Shown here in pieces: positions 13,501 through 25,500 of a stretch of DNA of 64,000 nt. The position numbers were made by a program, and so were the translations under genes. The notes beneath the pieces are model-generated. The model was not told the DNA's origin. It did not search any database and saw only the letters and a program-made list of their open reading frames with translations. The DNA is from Schistocephalus solidus (taxonomy: Eukaryota; Platyhelminthes; Cestoda; Diphyllobothriidea; Diphyllobothriidae): contig WEDG01004095.1 of assembly GCA_017591395.1 (NCBI GenBank), positions 171,882-235,881 of the forward strand, in the 5' to 3' direction. Numbering within the stretch: position 1 is the stretch's first letter; each line of letters opens with the position of its first letter.

Positions 13501-16500
13501 CAGAAAATATGCAGTTCAATGCAACATTCAAAATTTTAAAATGTATTTAGAAATACAGTTCTTCAAAGGAGAAGGCAGGAGTCTCATGAACGTATGAACC
13601 ACCAACCAACTACTGCTGAATAGACGAGCACTTTAACGACCATTTGGGGCTCTGTTGCCACTAATGGTTGACGATACCTATAACTGAAGAGAGAAGAAGA
13701 AGTTCGCTGTTATCATGGCTTTATTCGTCTGAGCTTTCGAACTCTCACTGGAGTCCACCGTCAGAGATAAAACGGCAACAAAAACGAGTAAGTTATAGGG
13801 GGCAGGGGTCAATCAGACACCATTGGCGCCAGTTCGGAGGTGACTGTGCAGGACTCTGTATGCCGGCACCTGATCGATAAACCGATTGACCGAGTTCTCA
13901 TCGGAGGCCCAGGCTTCTACCTATTCTCGGCTTGTCTTGCATCTGGCGTGGGCGATTATCTTCGTGGCTGCAAAGTTAAACTCGTGACCTGTCTCGTAGG
14001 CGTGGGCAGTCACTTGTCATAAGCCGTCACCCCGTCTGACTTATGCTCGTGTATGCCAGATCCAAGCATACGTCCAGTCTGTCCGGCGTAGCTACGGGAA
14101 CAGTTTTGGCGCGAGATGTGATAGGCTACCCCCAACTGCTCGTTAGTATTTAATTGATCCTTGATTCTCATGAACTTGCTGTGCGTGGTAGCATTGGGCC
14201 GGTGTGCAATTCCGACACCAAGTCCCGCAACAATGCGCTCGGTAGCTTCCGACACGTCCTTGATGTATGGCATCGCATGCCATACCATAGGGGTTGGATC
14301 TGGTTGGATCCTCCGGAGGTGAAAATGTAGGAATTGGCTTATGAACGCCTTCGGATAGCCGTTCCGCATAAACTGGTTGCGGAGGTAACGTGCCTCGTGT
14401 GCTTTGTCCCCGGGTTGCTGCAACGAGTCTGGATGCGTTTGAACAGTGTTCTCACACAGCTTCGTTTGTGAGCCACCGTATAATTGCTGTGAAAATTGAG
14501 AAGCTGCGTGGTGTTCGTCGCTTTCCTGTAGACAGCCGTTTCTATTTCACTGTTGGGACTTCGCCTGACGAGAACGTCAAGGAAGGGGAGCTGCTATTCT
14601 TTTTATTCTTGCCTCGTGAATTGTATATCTGAGAAAATAGAACTAAGATGATCAGAGAAATGCTGTATCATGTTCTTCTTGGTGATAATAAATGTGTCTT
14701 CTACGTAACGTCGCCAAAAGATAGGCTGCTGTTCGGTGAAGGCGATCTTTTACAGCTCTTGTGGGACCGATTCTGCTACTAAACCGGAGATTTGGGAGCC
14801 TATTGGAGTTCCCTTGATCTGTTCATAGGTTTCTCTGGTAAAGGTGAAGTAGGTCTGAGAAGAGCTTTATTCGCCTGACGTTTCGGATTCCAACTCGAAC
14901 TCATCATCAGTGAAAGTATCAGGTAATTCGTACACAGGGAATTGCAGTATTTATAGGATGCCGTCGCTATGCTACTGTATGCCTCCGGCAATTAACAGCT
15001 CCCCCTTCAGCGACGACGACTGCGCTCTGGTGCGTTAATTGTTTGATGGTCGGCATGCGGGCCGTTATCCGTTGCAATTTTGTCACCCGTGTGATGACTG
15101 CTCGGCCATCTGGCTCAGCGGCACTGGCATTGGAAAATGCGTTCGCCTGAGCGCTCCCCGAGGTCTTTTGACAAACTTCGAACAGCTTCATAAGGTTTTC
15201 AATTTTGAGAGAAATCTGGGTTTCGTCGTATGACTCCTCAAGTTTCCTGCGCAACACTTCATGCGCTAAATTCGACGGGATGGATGTGAATAAGGACGTC
15301 ACGCCAAGAGACCATCACTTTGTCCAATTTAATCCTCCAACCTTGGAGGTCTGCCAGGAATTGAGAGGCTGGACGGACTGAGGCAGGCGAATTGTTTTGG
15401 AGAATGAAGGTTTTCAGTACATCCATTTTGCAAGATTATAGGTGGGCCTGTTTTAGGGTAACTATTGGCCGCAGTGGACTCCAGTAAGAGTTCGAAAGCT
15501 CAGACGAATAAAGCCATGATTCCGGCGAACAAACAACCGTCTTCTTTTTCTTCTTCTTTCTTCTTATACACACACCTGCAATGCGGACATTCGAACATCG
15601 ACTATCAGGCCTCCACACGAAACACTAGGGCAAAACAGAAATGTCTAATTTTATCCTTCAAGGAAAACAGATTGGCGTGCGCTACAGTCAAACATTTGTC
15701 GAATTTAGTTGTCCGTATACCGCACATAGGAAGTTGGCCGTTCAATCGCGGTCAGGCATTTCGGTCAGAGCTCAGTCAATAGAGCATCTCGTGTGTACTT
15801 AGAAAGTTTGTGGTCCGGTTCCTTTTTATTTCCTACAATAAACCTTGATCGAAATTATCCTGGTTACCCCGATGAGATGAAAACGTGCTCTTTAGCACTA
15901 CAATTAATATCATGATCATGGTCAGAAGTTTATGAATGTCGTAAGACAGGTAATACGAGACTACTATGACTAAAATAATTATTGGACAGTCTGGATCTCC
16001 AAACGAGAAGGTAACGCCTACAAACGAATTCGCGTATGTGATATACTACTTTTATGAGGTTTGACATTACCTAAGAGGGGACCCGCTCCGAGTAAATGCT
16101 ATTCACTCACCTAAATAGCTGTTTTAAAACGGGAAATGTGAACATGCAAATTTCCGCCCATAAATCATAACGAATTAGCTGAAAAGAAGAGTATTGAAAG
16201 GCAGATGGAGGAAAGATGTAATGGCCCGCAATACCTGTGACGGATGGGCGCCGATGAGTTTGTGGGAGAATAAAAACGGAGCCAAAATCCAGCGTTTTTT
16301 CACCCGGGCAAATTCTTGACTGTAAATACTCGGTAATAATGACGTGCAGTCACCACTTCGGTCCGGCAACTGTAGTTTTGTCTACGCCTATGAATGCGGT
16401 TAAGAAGACACGCACATAACACAACGCTAATTAAGCCCCATCCCATAAGACGATATAAGCGAAGCTCAAATTTTTCTGCCGGAAGTATAGAAGTTGCTGT

Positions 16501-19500
16501 GAAATTTTTGAAGTCCCCGGTTTTAGTGAAAATTTAAAAATCTCGAATGGAGGGACCAGTCTGCTGGCGAAAGCGCGAACTTTCGAATATGCTTATGACG
16601 GACTGGTGACAGTCCCTAAAAAATTTAAAATCAGAGGCCGGTCGCTAGGCGAATTGGAAGTCGATGGTGATGCAACGGCTTAGTCATAGGTCTGGCAAAT
16701 CGGTGGCCAATATAGAGCGTAAAAACAAGATTACTATTCAGACAGCAACTTCAATAAGATTTTCCACGCCACAGTAGTGTCGCAGAGCTCCTGTCCAAAA
16801 CTGAGGGGAACTGGTGACCTCGGTTGAACTGTGTTCCTTTGATTATGCAGCGCAGTGCGAAAAGTGTATAGTGCGAATCGTGAGGAAACAATCTCGCCTG
16901 AGCCAATAAAATCGGGCCAGGTGCAATAACGCCAGGCACATAGCATTCAACACGACAAATAAAGCGACCTGTTGTAATGCACGCAGGCAAACAGTTTCTG
17001 ACGATTCGCAACTCGTCCAGCCTGCCCTGAGTAAAATATCATAGTGATCCTATTGTCACGAGCTAAGGCTGTCTACCATCTCGGTAAGCCAAAAAGCCCG
17101 TTCAAATGATGTTGCAGTTGCGCTATATGAAAAAAATGTGACGCCGGTGGGATGAGGGCCTTTAAGTTACCCTCACATAAATGCAGTTATTGACACAATT
17201 ATTTGTGGCATACCTGTATGGTCGATGAACAATTATTTAAGCCTCCAAGCATCACCTCAAGATCGGACTTTGTCGTTCTGTAACGACAGGATAATAACCG
17301 GAGAGTAGCACATGCGCACAAGAAAATGCGATTAGACGTCCCCGGTAAGTCGATGATTTCGGACCTGTCAGTCTTGATGGTGATATGTTAGCTGTAGCTA
17401 ATACTGGATCTGGGCACTTGAAGAACCAGTCGTTTACCTAATGGCTTAATGACGGGTGACCGCAAATCTGATTGACCAGATTTTGTGGGCGAATAAGTGC
17501 AGTTATCGGCGGCCAATCAGTACGGTGTGTCGAGACGGGCAACGAACTGGGCCCGGAAGACATCCTCGTGAGAGGCCGAGTACGACAGTGTTTAAAGGCG
17601 ACCCCGAACGGCTCACCAAGCAGAAGAGTCTCCTGTAATCTATGAACCGTACTTCAATGGAAGGTCACGACGGTTAATTATGAGGGGATAGAAGGCCAGG
17701 AAGACAATAGACCATCCCAAAACAATTTAGCTGGCAGAGGAAACAGACTGCGCTTTAGACTGGCGTTCAGGTGGTTCAAGAATGAATAAATGTTATATGC
17801 CTATATACCTCGAGATGTGGTGGAAATTATGAGAGGTCTTGGTTCGGTTGGGGATTTGAAAGGTTAGTTTACATGAAAAACGACTTTAAGCCGTCTGCAA
17901 GGGCGCCACAATGTCTGTAGGCTAGCAAACAAGCATAAAGAAAAAAGGAATGTACGATCAAGACCGGCATTGCGTGACATAATATTGTTTCCCAGTTTTC
18001 CAAAGAACAGAAATGCAAAAGCGTGCGATCCCAAATTACTTGACAGCGAATGCAAAGGTGTGAAAAGATACACAGGTTATTTGACGCGATATTTCTAGGT
18101 AGAAGACTTTAAGAGGCGGGGGAGCGGGAGGTCTGGCAACGAACCTGCGGTGGTGACTTCTGTGAGCTCCGAGGGTCGTTTCGAGGATTCGTCTTAGACT
18201 GAGGAGCAGGCATACTCATGTTACTAGGGGCAGATGGAGGACCATCAACACTCAACGGACTAGTTTGGGTCTTCTTTTTACTCGCCGACTGTCCCTTAGA
18301 GGTACTGGCAGAATGCGAAGACGCGGCCACCTTCTGAGCGAACGTGCCTGCCCCCGCTTGGGCCTTACTGGCTGTCATGACCTAGAATAAGGAGGCAGTG
18401 GAAAGCGGAGATAAGAGGGAAAAACCCGTTCAAGATGAAGAAAACGGCACCAGTCAGTCTACTGACCTCGGCAGTTTGTTCGGCTAAAATAGCAACCATC
18501 GGAGTGGGCTGCGATGCATTGGTCACTGACTTGCCAGCCACACTACCCCATTTGGCTGCCGCAGGCAAGTTGAACGCAGCCATCGATGACATCGCGGCAG
18601 TGTACTCAGCCTCACGCTGTTTTTGGGCTCTCAGCGCGGCTTGGCTAGCCGCCTGTTCCTTCTTTTTCACCTCAGCTTGGTAGGCCAACTCAGCCTTACG
18701 CCGCTCTTCGGCCAATCGGGCTGCCTCCGCGTCCAGAGCTGCCAGTCGCTCTGCAGCCGCTTGTCTGCGGCGCTCCTCCTCCTGCGCCCACGCCTTCTGG
18801 CGCAACTCCTCCGTTGTAGGCCTGGACAGGGAGAAAGAGAGCGTGGAAAGCACGCGTAGAAGAGGACAAAGAACATTATTGTGGGCGATGGAGTCTCTTC
18901 GAAAGAACAGAGCAGTAATAACACTCTTAACTTTCATGCTCAGTAGATATTAGTAAAACTAGTTTCTCTAAACACCAACACCACCACCGCAACCCAGCCT
19001 TGCACATATGCTGCGAAAGGATAAGAAGAAATCAGTGTTTGAGAGGGTACGGCCCAACCGTTATTTGGTTGTCAGGAAAACTATGAGACTACGTGTTCAA
19101 AATCCCCAATGAGTTTGCATATTCCTAGCTACTTTATTCTTGTGTGTGACTACGTCTCATTCCTCGTATTATTTTTATTCACGTGAACCGCAACGGTTGT
19201 TGTGGTGTGCCAGATAGCGCTTCAAGGACTGTTGCTTCTCATAGTAGGAGTAGAGATGACGACCGGGCGGATAAGCTGGTGACACCAATGGAAGCGGGTA
19301 ATGAACGGAAACCGGTAAAATTGAACGGTCACGACAATAATTTAGTACGCAAACAAACAGCAAGGCCTCCTTCTCCTGAAATACTTTTACAGCTAATCCC
19401 CGCGGCTAATTGCTCCAAGAGGCTCTCCAAAAGTGTTTACCAAATGCTTCATTATATTATGAGAGCAAAAGGGATGCATTCCAGATGGCATTGAAGCAAC

Positions 19501-22500
19501 TTGGGTTATCATAAAACTGAAGCTCAAGCGTCGGCATCCACGAGGATCACCACCGTCTGGGAGAGGCAGCGGTGACATGTGCGTCATCTGAGTTACTCTG
19601 AAGTGAAATTTGGAACACATATTTCCTTGGCTTTTCACACCCATCGAATGCCAAGATTGGAATTGGGCACAGTGACAGGGCGAGAATTCACCCCGCCTGC
19701 GTGCACCACACACGTACTGTTTCTTCGACCAACATGAAATCGACCCCTTCCACTGGAATATCGTATCTGAAAGGGATGCAAAACGGTTTATATAAGGATT
19801 GAGCCATTGCAGCCCGATCGTCGATCCGGATGGGAGCCGGTTCACGAGATCGGATGAAGAGGTTTTAAGTCATGGTTTTCCATGCAACACGGAAAGGTCG
19901 CGCTGAACGTTTGGCCTGGATATCTAGTAGTTCCCCTAGGGTAAAGGGCGAATGCGAGTTAAGTTGGCTGGAGTGTGATCAAGTGCGGTAGCTGCCATGA
20001 CAATTTTGCTACATAGAGCATGCAAAAAAATGAACAATAAGGATCCTTAGTACAAATAAGATCGGTCTTACTTTGACTTCCTCTTTTTTTTCGGCTTTTT
20101 GGTTGAAGATGTTTCATGCCCTGCGGTTATAGGCTGTGTTGATGCGTCTATACCCTCAATGATCATATCCCAGTCAGCTTCAGGGACGATTTCGTGTACA
20201 GTGGGAAAAACTTGAGGGGTTTCGGCTGGTGTAATAGTTTTATTGATCTCCACTTTAATGACATCCGCCGTTTGTTCCACAGATCCCTCGCTTTGTTTGG
20301 CCTTCTTTCGACTTCTCTTGCTTTTCTTTAAGGCGGACGGATTCGCACCACTTTCGACAGGCTGTTGAGGAGCCTCCGAGATCGGGGATATGTTTCCCGT
20401 AACTGGAGCCTCACTGGGAGTCGTCGTTAAATGCACTTGCCGCTTAGCAGGCGGATCAGCCTCCGAGATCGATTGGCAGGGCTGTTCTGTCTGAAAAATG
20501 TTTTGGTATGAGAAAGATCAAACTCTTTCGCTTACCATTTTCACCACTTGATTCAGTTCCGAGGACGGCTCCTTTGAAAGGGGTAACTCTTCCAGGTCCT
20601 TCGTGACAGTGGGAGAATCGGGAACAACCTGTAATGCGTTCAAGGTCAAGGATTCCAGATGCTTCGCGAGATTCGAGTTATCAGCACCCAGGGCTGAGGC
20701 CCGATCAGTCAAGACCTTGGCATTTTCTTGAAGGCGCTTCACTTCACTCAAAGTAGCCTCGGTCATAAAACTCAAGTCCCCAAAAGTTAAGACCGGGCGG
20801 TTGACAGCCTCTAGACTCTGTGATACAAATAGTTCAGAGGAGACCGGATTCAAATTAGATGTTAATTCACTGTATACATAGAAGCTTAATTTAGAGCAAG
20901 GTGAAAACTCCCAAAGATTACGATGCGCAAGGCTATAAATGTGGAGTTGTACGACACGGATGTGCTTCGGTTGTAGTCTGTGATACTGAGTGGCGGCAAG
21001 AAATGACAAGGGATACTTCCGAAACCGTCTACTGTTGAAAAAGCGTACAGTAGGCACAGCCATCCAAGAAAGAGCAAAACTGGCCTTAATGACCGAAAAT
21101 GCGCATTTTTTCTAATGACGATTGGACCTGGAGACGTTAAAAAGGAGTATGGAAGGTCAGAAGGTAGGTTATCACCAACTGCCTCGAATGAGGGACCAAA
21201 CCAAAGGTGGGGAGTACGTACAACCGAAAGAGCAAACAAAGGCGGTAACTCCAACGACAAATTAAATTCACCAGAGACGTCACTGCCGTAAACTCGGTAA
21301 AGAGTACGAAAGCCACCAGCGAAAACGAAAACGGTTAATGCATTCCAAAGTGGCTTGTAAAGGATGGTGTACACGATGAGACGAATCGATCGGAGATGGA
21401 AAAATGGCTAGACGATGACTGGACAAGCCCCAACATCAGATAAATCAATTTGGATGGTCCTTGTGAGTAGCGCATGCGACGATAAGGTCGATTAAATGGA
21501 TAGCGATGACAACTTATGTGAAAGCGATTCTTCGTTTAAACAATAAGGAAACAGCATATCCGCCACAATGTAGACATTAAATCGGTTAGATGTAGCGTCC
21601 ACTCTTAAGCGTCCACTCAAGGAATAGGCTCAAACATGACTTTTATAATATACGCATAAGAAAACTTACGTAAACTCCGCAGTCCTATAAGTAATGTACG
21701 GCAGGCACGGGAAGTTCTGTAATCTATTTTATGGGATCAGTTGAAATTCTCTTACGCGTTAGACTAGATTCTGGTTTTAATCTGATCTTTAAAAAACACC
21801 ATAATTAATCTGTTTGAGGCACTACTTTTGTGAAAATTTTATCGAAACGGATACGGTCGTAACAATAAATGCAAAATTTTGATTATACATATTGTCAGAT
21901 ATACCTGATTTTGTGTCTGCGCAGTTTCTGCTTTTGACTGTTGGAATTTCCTCAAAGGGGCAACATCAGAAAGCACTTTTTGTGCAGTTCGTAAACATGT
22001 GCAAAAAATCCGGTTCAGTCTTAGAAAGTTACCGAATACACAAGTATCTTCTAGTTTTGACAGGAGGCGGTGTAATAAACGCTCAAAACTAAAAATGATC
22101 TTTTAAGACTTGTATTAAGCAATGCAAAGCTTAAAAGAATGGTGTTTTCGCTTGTTAAGCAAAGTATAGCTATTATCTCCTAAGTATAGGCATACGTTTC
22201 ACACATTCCCAACATAGGAGCATGTTTGGTTGGTCTTCCGTGGATGCATGACGCAAATGCGTGTGCTTTGGTACGTACGAGAGCTTTACAGCGTCAGGGC
22301 ACGGCTTGAAGAACAACATCCGATGGCAAATTTAGTTAGGAGTTAGAGAAAGAACTTAGAATAAGGTAGTTGGAATAATCGGTAACTGGCTTAATGTCGA
22401 TGATATTTACGGACATTAGAACCAAATGTTGTAAAAACCCCGACAGAGTGAGTGCGCAGGATGCACACTGGCGAATCTTGCAGAAAATGCCTTTCTTCGA

Positions 22501-25500
22501 CATTAGCCGCCTTGCGTTCTGATTGAGCCGACGAAAAAAAGAACAAGAAGAAGAAAGCAAACTGGCGGGGCGCAACTTTTCTAAGGAGTAAACCAACCTC
22601 ACACGCAAAAAAATCGGTTGGAAAATATCAATGTCTTTCGTCATCTATAAACACTGACTTGCTCGCGTAGTTAGTTGACATTAATTGTCAAAAGAAACTA
22701 GTAATGACCTCAAGTGACAACAGAACGCTGTATGTGGAATCAAGGTACGCTAAAAAGGAAATGTACGGACCCCAGAGAACAATAAAAGTGTTCAGAATAA
22801 AAGTACTGAGACGATAGGCTTAATATAAAAGCCCCGGGGGGACAATGGACGCCAATTGGCCAATTGGTCAGAAAAAACAGGAAAAAATGTGCGCACAGAA
22901 AGGAATATGGGTAAGGTGATAGCAAACGGCCGCAGTTGAGGTAAATGAGGCACACGAACCTTTGGCTCCAACTCGGGCGGGGTCTTTGGGAGGGAGGCAG
23001 GAATAACCATCTGAGGTTCCGAACTGAGAACCGGCGTGTCAAGGGCCGCGGCAGGCAGTGGTGCTGGTGGTGGTGGGGATAGTGGCCGTGACTGCGGAGG
23101 TGGCGAATTCAGGCTTACCGCGACCGCAGGGAAGTGAGGAGGTGGAGCTTGTGGCTCGAGAATTGGCGGAAGTTTGTGCGAATCCACGAAGGGGAATCGA
23201 CCAAGGCGAGCGAGAAAATCGGCTATGAAAGGAAGCGGTCGAAGTGTAAGATGAAGTTACAACTGGGGAACCCCAACACCCCCACTCCCCTCCCCTAGAA
23301 GAGGTTCGACTTAATGAGAGTTGCTAACAAAGGATCATATTTCAAAGTAAACCAGGGAAACGCTTGTGGCGTAGGCGTATAAGCCTCGAAAACAGCGATA
23401 CAGGTTTCGAACAAGAAATAGTTTAAGTGGCAGATGGGTCATCGGGGTGGTGTGGTTTGTCGTGGAATAGTGCGCATGGTACGGAGAGAAAATTTCGAGT
23501 TAACGACGCCACACAATACTGGGTGAAATTAACACGGCCTCGTCTCTGGGACGTGAGGGGTGAGAGGAGGGAGGATAAGATAATGCGCTGAAATCTACAT
23601 ACACGTAAGTCCATTTCCACGTAAAAGAACAATCAGGGTGCCCTCATGATGGTGGTTCAGGCAGTTGCCAATATAATAGATCCAACCCATGGTGATTCTG
23701 TCCTAACAGAACTTCCATACAGAAAACTTAACGGATATAAATATCATTTATTATGAATGTTCGAGGCCCAGGAGACTGCATGAGCAAGGGCGAAGTCGGT
23801 TCGACCATCGGAACCACTTGCCTATTATGCTGAGCTTTCATAACATAAGTTGGTGGTGCAACGGGCGACGAATTATCGTAAGTTGCTGTCCACACCTAAG
23901 AAACGGGCCATGAGTTCAACTTCGACTCGTCACGCCGGAAACAAGACAAGCCGAGGATTGATTGAAGTCTGGTCGATGGGTGGGAACTCAATTATTCGAT
24001 TTATCGATTTGGCACTGGCGTACAGAGTCCTGCGCAGTCACGTCCAGACTTGCGTCAGTGATCATTGATTGGTTTGTACCCCTATAAGTGTCGCCATTTT
24101 TGTTGCTGCTGCCACCTCTGACGATGGGCTCCTGCAGGAGTTTGAAGCTCAGAATAATAAACAAATTCGTTTGACCCATTTGTGAAAAACGGCGGCCTCG
24201 GTGGGATTCGAACCCACGCCAGCACGGGGAAGGCTTTAGTACAGCCAAGGCTCTAGCCAACTGAGCTACGAAGCCCCACCGGGAGCCGTGAGTTTACTCA
24301 CACGTGGGTCAAGTTACCCGCCCAACCTACTGTAATGTATGGAATCCACTAATTCTAATACAGGAAGCTGACTGCCCAAGCAGGATTTTCTAAGTTAGAG
24401 CGCTAGCTGTACTAAAGCCTTCATCTTGCTGTCATGGGTTCGAATCCCACCGAGGCTGCCGTTTTTCACAAATGGGTCAAACGAATTATTCAGATCCACC
24501 AAAACCCTCTAGGAATAAAAACATTGTTCCTGTGCTCGAACAGACTTCGCCTTTGCTCATCAGTTGATGTGCTGAGTAAGCTGATGTGCAATAATCGTGA
24601 GACTGGGGCAGACTAACTGGTCAGTCATTTGACCCGCCAGTCAAGCAGCTGGACATGTTCTGTGATGAGAACACGCTGAGAACACTAGGAGGCCGGAATA
24701 TGTTGCGCAAGTTATGTTAATCGGTAAACAGCACCAAAATCCTGTTACGGCAGGTGTTGACAATGCAAATAGTAATGGCAGACTTGAGTGTCGGCTGACC
24801 CGGATAATTATACAACTGGCGAGTAGCAGGGGCGGCAAACTCCGCGAAAAGCGCTTCCCGAGCAAGAAAAAATAAAATCGGAAGAGGACACAGAGACTGT
24901 GTACTACAGGGGTCAAGATATGAACTAGGCAGCGAACTAGACTGAGACCAGATAGGAATAGTTAATTTGGCTACTACTACTACTAGTTACAGCAGATTGT
25001 GGGAAGCGCGGAAATCACACAGTCGGGAAACATGTGCCTCTGGACGGGACCGAACCACAAATCAGTCGATCTAGGACCAAGTACTAAGCTCACGGCTATA
25101 GTGGGCACGATAACCAATGGTATGAATAAGCATTACGACTTTTGCTTATTTCATACTACTTGTAATTGGTACGGCTGCATTAAACCCTGATCTAGTTGGC
25201 TTAGATGATAATGCGAATTGCGCCTGAGTAGTTGATCTTGACAACTCAACGTCCCCTTTTCTTTAACGACGGAGACTGAATAACGACGGCCCAGGAACCC
25301 CCACGTGTCCTGACAAACTATGGTGAGGCAGGTTTCGAGGTGACCTCCTCTTTGCCGCCTCCAGGTGGCTAGCGACATAGAAATCAAGGGGCAAATGATG
25401 AAGAGCGTGACACAAACAATTTCAGTCATCTTGTTTGGATGACCCGAGTTATTCTCATGATGTTATCGCAGCGGGTGCGGATGATCCCACTCAATGCGAA

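Larger units (their letters stand above)
14857..15160 (-). mobile_element. 304-bp ribozyme-bearing insertion inside PLE copy 1
   Basis: Splits the PLE RT frame between LFEVCQKT and YFTFTRETYEQIKGTP. The hexamer AGGTCT occurs at 14851-14856 and again at 15161-15166, consistent with a target-site duplication. The insert ends with a hammerhead followed by GAATAAAGCTCTTCTC. No protein is encoded. It is either a solo PLE terminal repeat / 5'-truncated PLE or a non-autonomous retrozyme-like element. Confidence 0.72.
13713..15521 (-). mobile_element. Penelope-like element copy 1, 5'-truncated, flanked by inverted ribozyme ends
   Basis: Minus-strand frames read RT motif A (VTSLFTSIP, with the catalytic Asp now Gly), motif B GTPIGSQISGL, motif C RYVEDTF (YVDD mutated), then LPFLDVLV, VYRKATNT and HKRSCVRTL. 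A linker ending GVGIAHRP leads to a GIY-YIG domain (GVAYHISRQNCSRSYAGQTG) and NRFID...PAYRVL. A hammerhead closes the 3' end (13718-13777). The other end carries an inverted copy of the same ribozyme end (15467-15518): about 46 bp of inverted repeat with one mismatch. A 304-bp element interrupts the RT at 14857-15160. Non-functional. Confidence 0.85.
23855..24166 (+). mobile_element. Penelope-like element copy 4, C-terminus and ribozyme only
   Basis: Reads GHEFNFD (one frame), then HAGNKTSRGLIEVW and IIRFIDLALAYRVLRSH, the conserved tail after the GIY-YIG domain of PLE copy 1, stopping at 24066-24068. A TATA-like box and a hammerhead follow. Everything upstream of the tail is missing. Interrupted at its 3' end by an opposing tRNA-SINE. 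Confidence 0.75.

Noticed and set aside
16235..16319. Possible GIGYF exon with acceptor atttacag and donor CACAG|GTATTG
   Set aside because: 85 nt long; it would shift the phase between exons 12 and 13, which otherwise join cleanly, and the peptide has no GIGYF resemblance.
18109..18144. Stop codon TAA at 18109-18111 as the end of the GIGYF protein
   Set aside because: Conserved C-terminal GIGYF blocks lie further downstream (exons 13-15) in compatible phase, so splicing at 18145 is preferred. An alternative short isoform remains possible.
24189..24276. Functional tRNA gene (minus strand)
   Set aside because: A and B boxes are perfect, but the acceptor stem has mismatches and the anticodon stem only four pairs; the SINE tail is shared with a second copy, so it is a SINE head.
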